NCBI GenBank assembly: GCA_902628375.1
Contig: CACOMS010000008.1
Span: 1 to 46,099 of the forward strand
DNA: 46,099 bases
DNA from: an uncultured SAR86 cluster bacterium
Lineage (GTDB): Bacteria; Pseudomonadota; Gammaproteobacteria; Magnimaribacterales; Magnimaribacteraceae
Reading direction: 5' to 3'
A program made the position numbers and the translations under genes. Below, in pieces: positions 8,872 to 18,657 of the stretch; position 1 is the stretch's first letter, and each line of letters begins with the position of its first letter. The notes beneath the pieces were generated by a model. The model had not been told where the DNA came from, made no database searches, and worked only from the letters and a program-made list of their open reading frames with translations.

Positions 8872-8919
8872 TTTTTTTTACTTAATCGAGTTTAACTCAG
8901 TAATTAATATAGTTAAAGA

Positions 8920-9810
8920 ATGAATTTGAATGATACAGACTTAAACCTTTTTATTGCTTTTGAGGTTATATATAACGAAAGAAATCTAACAAAAGCAGGT
9001 GAAGTTCTAGGTATAACGCAGCCTGCAGTAAGTAATGCCTTATCTAGACTTAGGGACTTATTCGATGATGAACTTTTTGTAAGAACTTCTAAGGGCATGG
9101 TGCCCACTGCAGTTGCACAAAACATAGCTAAAGATATAAAAGAAGGCTTAAATCTGTTCAGGAATACAATCTCTGATTCTTCTACGTTTACACCAGAAAC
9201 TGCTAGAACAACTTTCAAAATTTCTATGGGAGATACATCTTCTTATAGACTCTTACCAAAACTTTTTAAGGCGCTTGGAAAGAAGGCTCCTGAAATAGAT
9301 TTTGTTAGTTATTTAACTCCCAGAAGAGAAACTCCTAGAGAACTGGCTGCTGGAAATATAGATTTTTCAATTGACCCTCCAATTCACACTGAAGGAACCC
9401 TAAGACATTCAAAGTTATTTGAAGATAAGTACGTCTTGATGGTGAGAAGAGATCACCCTATAGCAAAAAAGAAAAAAATTAGTCTTGAAGATTATCTCGA
9501 CTTATCACATTTACTGATTTCAGAACGAAGTACTGGAATGGGCCATGTTGATATAAGCCTATTTAAATTAGGCCTTACAAGAAGAATTGCTCTTCGTGCA
9601 CAACACTTACTTTTGGCACCCCATGTTTTAAGCAATACTGATTTAGCTTTAACCTCTACAAAAAGCTTTGCGAGAAGTAACAACTTAAAGACCTTTGAAT
9701 TACCTTTTAAAGTTGATCCTCTTGTACTTCATCTGTATTGGCATGAAACAAAGCAAAATGATCCAGCTAATAAGTGGATTAGGGAATTGATACTTAAAAG
9801 TTACGGTTAA
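8920..9810 (+). CDS. LysR-family transcriptional regulator
   Basis: A 296-aa LysR-type regulator. The N-terminal winged helix-turn-helix occupies about residues 6-65 (NLTKAGEVLGITQPAVSNALSR region, then DELFVRTSKGMVPT). A periplasmic-binding-protein-like effector domain follows (about 92-296). ATG start at 8920 with a short AAAG upstream. It is divergent from the acyl-CoA dehydrogenase/ligase operon, with a 25-bp palindrome in the 98-base gap, so it very probably autoregulates and controls that operon. The effector is likely an intermediate of the substrate degraded there; this is inference. Confidence 0.93.
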   Translation: MNLNDTDLNLFIAFEVIYNERNLTKAGEVLGITQPAVSNALSRLRDLFDDELFVRTSKGMVPTAVAQNIAKDIKEGLNLFRNTISDSSTFTPETARTTFKISMGDTSSYRLLPKLFKALGKKAPEIDFVSYLTPRRETPRELAAGNIDFSIDPPIHTEGTLRHSKLFEDKYVLMVRRDHPIAKKKKISLEDYLDLSHLLISERSTGMGHVDISLFKLGLTRRIALRAQHLLLAPHVLSNTDLALTSTKSFARSNNLKTFELPFKVDPLVLHLYWHETKQNDPANKWIRELILKSYG

Positions 9811-9817
9811 ATTCTTT

Positions 9818-9902
9818 TGGTACGCATGGAGGGACTTGAACCCCCACGCCTTTCGGCACTAGAACCTAAATCTAGCGTGTCTACCAATTCCACCACATGC
9901 GC
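9818..9902 (-). tRNA. tRNA-Leu (UAG)
   Basis: An 85-base class II tRNA on the minus strand. The acceptor is GCGCATG/CATGCGT with a G-U first pair and encoded CCA. The anticodon stem CTAGA/TCTAG encloses the loop TTTAGGT, giving anticodon UAG. The long variable arm TGCCGAAAGGCG and a standard T-loop TTCAAGT are present. It lies 33 bases downstream of the coiled-coil membrane gene but has its own promoter. Confidence 0.96.
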
Positions 9903-9915
9903 AAAAAGTTTGATT

Positions 9916-9944
9916 ATTATAAGCAGAACCTAAATCTATTCCAG
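9916..9944 (-). promoter_or_regulatory. tRNA-Leu promoter
   Basis: A perfect minus-strand TATAAT (9921-9916) would start transcription about 7 bases before the tRNA 5' end. A CTGGAA hexamer lies 17 bases upstream as a weak -35. The spacer contains an exact 14-base copy of the tRNA anticodon region (9925-9938). Confidence 0.5.
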
Positions 9945-10589
9945 AGAAGAATTATTTAATTCTTTTCTAAATTCATCGATCTGTCTCTGGAGATTTAGGA
10001 TGTTGCTATTGATTTGCCTTCTAAATGCATCTATTGAGCTTATAGCTTCCTCCTGATCCTTAATTCTCTTTTCTATATCTGAATTATTTTCCGAAGAAAG
10101 GTCCGTGAGGCTGTTACTCAATCTTTCTAAAGATTTTTCTAATTTTGCAATCTCTAAATCACTGGCTCTTTGTTTTGCAGAAATCGGAGAAATTTGTCCT
10201 TTTAAAGAAGTAAAACTTTCTTCTATTTCCTTTAGCTGAGCTTTAATGTTTGTTATGTCTCTTTTATTTCTTTTATTGCTGAGATCCCAAAGCAGCCTAA
10301 CTTGCCTATCCAAAAATTTATCTTTATCTTCAAGAGAAGCAAAACTTTCTGCTGAAGCCTCTTTGCTGGTTAAAACACTTTCCTCTAAAGACCCTATTCT
10401 TTCAGAAAAATTTTCTCCGGTCTCTTGTTGATAATCTGAATTATTAAAGAACCAAAGACCCAAAATAACCAAGCCTCCAAGATTTAATAGGGATAAAAAA
10501 GATACAAATAATATACTGCTCCCCCCTACTCCTTTTTTTCCTTTTGAAGAGACAACAGTTGATCTTTCAGGTTTTATATCAGATGTCAT
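9936..10589 (-). CDS. Membrane-anchored coiled-coil protein, unknown function
   Basis: A 217-aa protein with a short basic cytoplasmic N-terminus and one transmembrane helix (about residues 25-48). A long helical, heptad-like domain (about 60-215) then faces the periplasm if topology follows the positive-inside rule. The coiled-coil part is rich in Glu, Lys, Ser, Leu and Ile with repeated KxLExLxxSL-type spacing. Architecture recalls HemX/uroporphyrinogen-type or cell-envelope spacer proteins, but no specific family is recognisable. ATG start at 10589. It is divergent from the acyl-CoA dehydrogenase pair. The stop codon overlaps a copy of the tRNA-Leu anticodon sequence. Confidence 0.7.
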   Translation of the reverse strand: MTSDIKPERSTVVSSKGKKGVGGSSILFVSFLSLLNLGGLVILGLWFFNNSDYQQETGENFSERIGSLEESVLTSKEASAESFASLEDKDKFLDRQVRLLWDLSNKRNKRDITNIKAQLKEIEESFTSLKGQISPISAKQRASDLEIAKLEKSLERLSNSLTDLSSENNSDIEKRIKDQEEAISSIDAFRRQINSNILNLQRQIDEFRKELNNSSLE

Positions 10590-10692
10590 TTTAATAAATT
10601 TTAGTCTTTCTTTATCTTCGCTTGTGGCTACAATAGAGTAACTAATTTAAATGGTAAATAAAATAAAGAAAATAATATTGTGAGGAAAATAA

Positions 10693-11796
10693 ATGAATTT
10701 TGAATTTTCATCTGACCAAATGCTCCTAAAAGATCAAGCTAGAAAATTTCTTGAGGGAGAAGAGTCATTAAAAAAGGCCAGAGATGTCTTGGAAGGAGAA
10801 GCATCCTTTGACGAAAACCTCTGGAAATCAATTATTGAAATGGGTTTTACAGCTACAACTATTCCAGAAGAGTATGATGGATTAGGGTTGGGATATCTAG
10901 AGCTTTGCGTAATTGCTGAGGAACTAGGAAGAAGTCTAGCTCCTACTCCGTTTTCTTCAAGTGTATATCTAGCTACAGAAGCCATACTAAGGTTTGGGTC
11001 TGATGACCAGAAGAGAGCCTATCTTCCTAAGTTAGCTACTGGGGAGATAATTGGTTGTTTTGCGCACAGCGAATCTAATACATCACCTACCGAAGAAAAT
11101 ATATCTTGTTCCTTTGATGGAAGTAAATTAACCGGGCAAAAAATTGTAGTTAGCGATGGGGATGTTGCAGACTTTGCAATAGTTTCTGCTAAAAATGGTG
11201 GCTCTGTCGGTTTATGCATTGTAGATTTAAAAAGTGAAGGAGTTGAAATAAATACCGAAACAACATTAGATCCTTCTAGATCTCATGCTTCATTTAATCT
11301 AAATTCATCTGCTGAAGCCTTAGAAGGTACAAGCTGGGAAAGTATTCAAGAACTATTGGACAGAGCGGCTGTTTTATTTGCATTTGAACAACTTGGAGGA
11401 GCTGAAGCTTGTATGGATATGGCGAGAGAATATGCAATGGGAAGGTTTGCTTTTGGTCGTCCAATTGCTTCATTTCAAGCAATAAAACATAAAATAGCTG
11501 ATATGTATATTGCAGTCGAACTAGCAAGATCAAATTGCTACTATGGGGCTTGGGCTTTAAGCACTGACGCTCCAGAACTTTCTACTGCAGCTGCAACTTC
11601 ACGTGTCAGTGCAAGTCAAGCTTACAATGAATGTTCAAAAGAGAATATACAGGCCCATGGAGGTATGGGTTTTACTTGGGAATTTGACTGTCATCTTTAT
11701 TACAGAAGGTGCAGACAATTAGCAGCAAACATAGGCAGTCAAGCAGTTTGGAAAGATAAATTAATAAGCTCTTTAGAAAGAGCAAATCAAATATAG
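10693..11796 (+). CDS. Acyl-CoA dehydrogenase, subunit 1 of a tandem pair
   Basis: A 367-aa acyl-CoA dehydrogenase family protein. It has an N-terminal helical domain (MNFEFSSDQMLLKDQARKFL), a divergent middle beta domain, and a C-terminal four-helix domain with GRFAFGRPIASFQAIKHKIADMY and AHGGMGFTWEFDCHLYYRR. The usual FAD-binding middle-domain motif is replaced by GCFAHSESNTSPTEEN, which suggests weakened cofactor or substrate contacts. A GTGAGGA ribosome-binding site precedes the ATG. The next gene, 8 bases on, encodes a second dehydrogenase. Such adjacent unequal pairs are known to form heteromeric enzymes for bulky substrates such as sterol side chains; that role here is inference. Confidence 0.9.
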   Translation: MNFEFSSDQMLLKDQARKFLEGEESLKKARDVLEGEASFDENLWKSIIEMGFTATTIPEEYDGLGLGYLELCVIAEELGRSLAPTPFSSSVYLATEAILRFGSDDQKRAYLPKLATGEIIGCFAHSESNTSPTEENISCSFDGSKLTGQKIVVSDGDVADFAIVSAKNGGSVGLCIVDLKSEGVEINTETTLDPSRSHASFNLNSSAEALEGTSWESIQELLDRAAVLFAFEQLGGAEACMDMAREYAMGRFAFGRPIASFQAIKHKIADMYIAVELARSNCYYGAWALSTDAPELSTAAATSRVSASQAYNECSKENIQAHGGMGFTWEFDCHLYYRRCRQLAANIGSQAVWKDKLISSLERANQI

Positions 11797-11804
11797 GAGG
11801 AATC

Positions 11805-13028
11805 ATGGATTTTAACGATACAACTCAAGAAGCAGAATTTAGAAAAGAAGTCTTTAGTTGGTTAAGTGCTAATGCTGAACTAAAAGATGGTTCTAAGGAC
11901 TCTTTACCGGCAATGAGTGAAGAAGACGCACTGGTTAGAGCTAAAGAGTGGCAAGCAAAACTGTATGAAGGGGGATGGGCTTGTCTTCATTGGCCTCAAG
12001 AATACGGCGGAAGAGGATCTACTCCAATTGAAAGAGTTATTTGGGGGCAAGAAGTCTCCAAATTCAAAATTCCAGGAGGATTCTTTGAAATTGGACAAGG
12101 AATGGCAGGTCCTGTCTTGATGATGTATGCAAACGAAGAGCAAAAGAAAAGGTTTTTACCGCCCATGGCTAAAGGTGAAGAAATATGGTGTCAATTGTTT
12201 AGTGAACCAGGTGCAGGTTCAGATTTAGCAGGACTCAAAACTAAATCTGTATTAGAAGGAGATACTTGGACTATTAACGGTCAAAAAATCTGGACTTCTG
12301 GAGCTCATTACAGTGACTATGGAATACTAGTTACTAGAAGCGATCCAACAGTAGCTAAGCATAAAGGTTTAACTTATTTCTTCCTAGATATGAAAAGCCC
12401 TGGAGTTGAAGTCAGGCCAATTAAACAAATCTCTGGTGGAGCTAACTTTAATGAAGTCTATTTCACTGACGTAAAAATTCCTGATAGTCAAAGATTAGGT
12501 GAAATTGGTGATGGATGGAAAGTTGCTTTAACTACTTTAATGAATGAACGTCTAGCTGTAGGAGATGCTTCTGGTCCTGATTTTGAGGAAGCTTTTAATC
12601 TGGCGTGTGGTCATGACTTAAATGGGTCTTCTGCCATAAAAGATGGTTCTGTAAGAGATAAACTAGCAGATTGGTATTGTCAGCAGAGCGGACTGAAGTA
12701 CACGAAGTATAGAAATATTTCAGCACTATCAAGAGGCGAAACACCAGGCCCACAAGCTTCAATAACAAAAATTGTAAGTGGAAATAAACTTCAAGAGATT
12801 GCTAACTTTGGAATGGACCTGATGGATGCGAATGGCATAGTAAGACAAGATGATCCAGAATACGGAATGTATCAAATGGGTTTCTTTGGAGCAGCTGGAA
12901 TCAGAATTGCAGGCGGAACAGATGAAATACTTAGAAATATTATTTCTGAACAAGTTTTGGGTCTTCCGCAAGACATGAGAGCTGATAAAGGAATTCCTTT
13001 TAACGAGATCCCTACTAGCAATAAGTAA
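11805..13028 (+). CDS. Acyl-CoA dehydrogenase, subunit 2 of a tandem pair
   Basis: A 407-aa acyl-CoA dehydrogenase with canonical motifs. WCQLFSEPGAGSDLAGL is the FAD/substrate loop, and WTINGQKIWTSGAHYSDYGIL the beta domain. The C-terminal AGGTDEILRNIISEQVLGL has Gly where medium-chain enzymes have the catalytic Glu, as in long-chain and FadE-like groups that use a base in another helix. A strong AGGAGG with 5-6 bases spacing precedes the ATG. It is tightly linked to the partner dehydrogenase upstream. This subunit keeps the better FAD-binding motifs, so it is likely the cofactor-binding half of a heteromer. Its 3' end overlaps the open 5' extension of mnmC. Confidence 0.93.
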   Translation: MDFNDTTQEAEFRKEVFSWLSANAELKDGSKDSLPAMSEEDALVRAKEWQAKLYEGGWACLHWPQEYGGRGSTPIERVIWGQEVSKFKIPGGFFEIGQGMAGPVLMMYANEEQKKRFLPPMAKGEEIWCQLFSEPGAGSDLAGLKTKSVLEGDTWTINGQKIWTSGAHYSDYGILVTRSDPTVAKHKGLTYFFLDMKSPGVEVRPIKQISGGANFNEVYFTDVKIPDSQRLGEIGDGWKVALTTLMNERLAVGDASGPDFEEAFNLACGHDLNGSSAIKDGSVRDKLADWYCQQSGLKYTKYRNISALSRGETPGPQASITKIVSGNKLQEIANFGMDLMDANGIVRQDDPEYGMYQMGFFGAAGIRIAGGTDEILRNIISEQVLGLPQDMRADKGIPFNEIPTSNK

Positions 13029-13092
13029 AAGCAATACTATAGATAGAGAAGAAGATCTTTTTTATCTAAAAAAACCTAAATTAGATTGGGAT

Positions 13093-14829
13093 ATGGGTGA
13101 ACCTATATCCCTTTCCTTCAAAGATCGTTATTTCTATAAACAAGATGGCTTAGGAGAATCTTCCTATGTTTTCATAAATGGCAATGACCTAACAAAAAGA
13201 TGGAAAAGATTAAAGAAACATGAATCATTTACTATTGGAGAACTTGGATTCGGCACGGGTCTTAATTTCTTAAATGTCTTAAAAGAATGGAAAACTTTTC
13301 AGAGAGAAGCAAAGCTCAACTTTATCTCCATAGAAAAGTTTCCTCTTGCTTTAGAAGATTTGGAAAAAGCTTTAGCAAATTTCCCTGATTTAAATTATGA
13401 AACAAAGGATCTATTGCAACTTTACCCTCCCCTATCTAGAGGTTTTCATAGGATTAACTTTGAGGAAGACAACGTTTCTTTAACTTTAATTTTTGATGAT
13501 GTAGATAGAGGTTTAGATGATCTCCAAAAAACTACCAAGACATTTGATGCTTGGTTCTTAGATGGATTTTCTCCGAGAGAAAATCCTAAAATGTGGTCCA
13601 GTAAAATTTTAAGTGGCATCTCTAACTTAAGTCATAGCGAAACTACTCTATCTAGCTTTTCTGCTGCTTCTATTATTAAGAAATCACTCGAAGAAAATGA
13701 TTTCAATATAAGTCTTGTTGATGGTTATAAACATAAGAGGCATATGATCAAAGCCTGCAGTAGTAGCTCAAATATAAAATCTAATTCAAATAGAAAGAAG
13801 ATAGCAATTGTAGGTGCAGGAATATCTGGTTCATGTCTAGCCAACTCGTTAGCAAAAAGAGGGCATCACGTAACAGTATTTGAAAAAAATACAAATCAAA
13901 AAAAAGGTATACCCTCTTTTGTGGGTAATCCCAATCTATCACATGCAAATACTCCTTATGGTAGATTCTTGCTCGCCTCTTACTTGTTCTTCAGTCTCTA
14001 TTACTCTAAATATTGCTCAAATTCTTGGAACGAAACAGGAGTTATAGTTCTTAAAGATGAGAAAGGAAATTACAACAAACTAGAGAAAATTTTTAGACAA
14101 ATTAATGATTCAGATTTTATCGCTAAAGCAGACAAGGACTTATTTCTATCCATAGGTTTAGATGACTTAGGTAAGGATGCATTTTATTTCCCTAAGACGG
14201 GTTGGTTAAAAACTCAATCTGCAATAAATGAATTACTAAAGAACGATAATATTAAATTGAAAGAGGAAGAAGTAATTGAAATTAAAAACCCGAACGAGAA
14301 TCAGAAAGAGCTAATCTCAAATAAAGCTAAGTATTTATTTGATGAAATATGCTTATGTAATTCGTTTAATGCAAAGAACTTAATTAAACTTCATGGGGTT
14401 AATAAGAAAAGAGGTCAAATTACTGAGGTAAAAAAACCTAAAGAAGATATCAATCTACCCATTTGTGGACAAGGATATATCTCTCCATATTCAAAAAATA
14501 ATCTACTTATTGGTTCTAGTTATTCAAACGATGAATCCCATCTACCATCTAATCAAGATGATGAAGAAAACCTTCTTAAAATTAATCAAATGTTGGGTCT
14601 AGAATTAGAAAAAATTAAAAGTCATGTCTCCTTTAGATTTACAACAAAAGATCATCTGCCTTTACTGGGGTATAAAGAGGGTTTGATATTAAATTTAGGA
14701 CATGGCTCAAAAGGATCAGTAAATTCACCATTATGTGCAGAAATTATCTGTGATTTTATAGACGGCGATCCTTTGCCCATAGATTCAGCTCTATATGAAG
14801 CCTTGAATCCTAATAGATTTAATTCTTGA
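13093..14829 (+). CDS. mnmC: tRNA mnm5s2U biosynthesis bifunctional protein
   Basis: Completes 5-methylaminomethyl-2-thiouridine at the wobble position of certain tRNAs. The N-terminal SAM-dependent methyltransferase (about residues 1-225) shows GELGFGTGLNFL and DAWFLDGFSPRENPKMW. The C-terminal FAD oxidoreductase (about 233-578) begins with IAIVGAGISGSCLANSLA, a dinucleotide-binding fold, and ends with GHGSKGSVNSPL. The ATG at 13093 is the first in frame. Even so, the family's conserved N-terminal Leu-x-Trp block is encoded just upstream (KPKLDWD, 13072-13092), with no ATG, GTG or TTG before the in-frame stop at 12976. The true start is therefore probably upstream and non-standard. The 3' end overlaps a convergent lipoprotein gene by 11 bp. 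Confidence 0.93.
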   Translation: MGEPISLSFKDRYFYKQDGLGESSYVFINGNDLTKRWKRLKKHESFTIGELGFGTGLNFLNVLKEWKTFQREAKLNFISIEKFPLALEDLEKALANFPDLNYETKDLLQLYPPLSRGFHRINFEEDNVSLTLIFDDVDRGLDDLQKTTKTFDAWFLDGFSPRENPKMWSSKILSGISNLSHSETTLSSFSAASIIKKSLEENDFNISLVDGYKHKRHMIKACSSSSNIKSNSNRKKIAIVGAGISGSCLANSLAKRGHHVTVFEKNTNQKKGIPSFVGNPNLSHANTPYGRFLLASYLFFSLYYSKYCSNSWNETGVIVLKDEKGNYNKLEKIFRQINDSDFIAKADKDLFLSIGLDDLGKDAFYFPKTGWLKTQSAINELLKNDNIKLKEEEVIEIKNPNENQKELISNKAKYLFDEICLCNSFNAKNLIKLHGVNKKRGQITEVKKPKEDINLPICGQGYISPYSKNNLLIGSSYSNDESHLPSNQDDEENLLKINQMLGLELEKIKSHVSFRFTTKDHLPLLGYKEGLILNLGHGSKGSVNSPLCAEIICDFIDGDPLPIDSALYEALNPNRFNS

Positions 14830-15343
14830 AACTATTCAGAGCTTTATTGATAAGTTCATTTACCTCAGCTTGATCTTGTGGTGTATTCGACCTATTAAAT
14901 CTAGAAAAGGCATACCAAACAACTTCTTCGCTTTGTGAGTCATGAAACCTTATGGAAAAAGAATCTTTATCGACTCTGTGATATCTTTGATCTAAGTCGC
15001 TATAAAATCCTCTTCTGTTGTAATTATTGAAACTTTGACTTCTGTCTATCTCTCTATCTGTTGCTAAATAAAACCTAACAATTAAATCTGATTCAGATGA
15101 TTCTTTAAGGCCTTTATTTTGGAGATTAGATCTTATGGCTCTCTCTATCCTTTGGTATAAGATTGGATTGAGGCTTATTTGTGAAGCTCCTTCTTCTTTA
15201 GAGGGATTTTCAATTTGAAAACTTCTGTAACTACTTAAATCGTAAATTATATCTTGATCAGTTTCTATATTGGGACTTGATGCACATGAGCTGAATAAAA
15301 TTAAAACCAATAGGCTAAAAAAATGAGTAAAAGTTAGTTTCAT
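14819..15343 (-). CDS. DUF4136-like lipoprotein
   Basis: A 174-aa predicted lipoprotein. The signal peptide ends in the lipobox LFSSC, with Cys20 as the lipidated residue. The SDLIVRFYLATD strand and the SIRFHDSQSEEVVWYA segment resemble DUF4136 proteins, small outer-membrane-associated lipoproteins of unknown function. I chose the ATG at 15343 over an in-frame ATG at 15352. The first ATG is only one or two bases from the AGGA ribosome-binding site, while the second has normal spacing and starts a clean signal peptide. It follows the transglycosylase lipoprotein by 27 bases and may end the ligA-slt transcript. Confidence 0.7.
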   Translation of the reverse strand: MKLTFTHFFSLLVLILFSSCASSPNIETDQDIIYDLSSYRSFQIENPSKEEGASQISLNPILYQRIERAIRSNLQNKGLKESSESDLIVRFYLATDREIDRSQSFNNYNRRGFYSDLDQRYHRVDKDSFSIRFHDSQSEEVVWYAFSRFNRSNTPQDQAEVNELINKALNSFKN

Positions 15344-15370
15344 GATTGTCATATCCTAATTAAAAAAAAT

Positions 15371-17981
<2,611 letters not shown>

Positions 17982-18653
17982 TTAGGCAGATCTTGCTAAT
18001 TGCTTTCTTTTCGATTCAATTATAGAAGTTCGAAGGTGATCATGCATTTGCTTAGTCAGGAAGTTTCTATTTTCATCTAGCACATTACAACCAAAAAGAT
18101 CAGAAATATTAGTTGCAAAGCTATACATGTAATCAAAAGCCTCTATTGAATTATTAATTTTTTCTGTATTAAGCACCAAAGCTACATCGGAGGAAGAATT
18201 TCCATCTATAAAATAACCTGGTTTTTTTGCATTCAATAAGCTAAAGATTAGTTTATTGTCGTCATCTAGAATACTAAGATGACCCTGCTCTTCATGCCGT
18301 ATATTTAAAGATTCATAATTTTCTACTATGCTTTCTTTAGAAAAGACATCATTCTGAGAACTTAAATTAATAATGACGAGATTATGTTGCTCTACTTCAC
18401 TAATTGTTTCTTTTCTTTCTTCTGAATGTATTTCTTCATCATGAGGCTCATCAAAAATCTCTGTCTCCAATTCATTTTCTTGATGATCAAAATATTCTTC
18501 GCTGTCTTGCAATACTTCTTCAATAGACTCTGGGCTCATTAATTCAACTTTTATCCCTTCATTTCTAGACCTGAGAGCCCTCCTAAAACCATCAAAAATA
18601 ATTAAGGCTAAAAGAAGACCCAATAAAATTGTTAGAATTTCAGGTAGGTTCAT
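17982..18653 (-). CDS. zipA: Cell division protein ZipA
   Basis: An inner-membrane protein that tethers FtsZ at the division ring. An N-terminal transmembrane helix (about residues 5-22) is followed by a basic patch and an acidic, Glu/Asp-rich linker (about 40-85) that is shorter than in E. coli. The C-terminal FtsZ-binding domain (about 88-223) follows, with LVIINLSSQND, GYFIDGNSSSD and RNFLTKQMHDHLR. The domain pattern and its place between smc and ligA make the call firm. Four bases separate it from smc, so the three genes are co-transcribed. Confidence 0.9.
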   Translation of the reverse strand: MNLPEILTILLGLLLALIIFDGFRRALRSRNEGIKVELMSPESIEEVLQDSEEYFDHQENELETEIFDEPHDEEIHSEERKETISEVEQHNLVIINLSSQNDVFSKESIVENYESLNIRHEEQGHLSILDDDNKLIFSLLNAKKPGYFIDGNSSSDVALVLNTEKINNSIEAFDYMYSFATNISDLFGCNVLDENRNFLTKQMHDHLRTSIIESKRKQLARSA

Positions 18654-18657
18654 AGTT

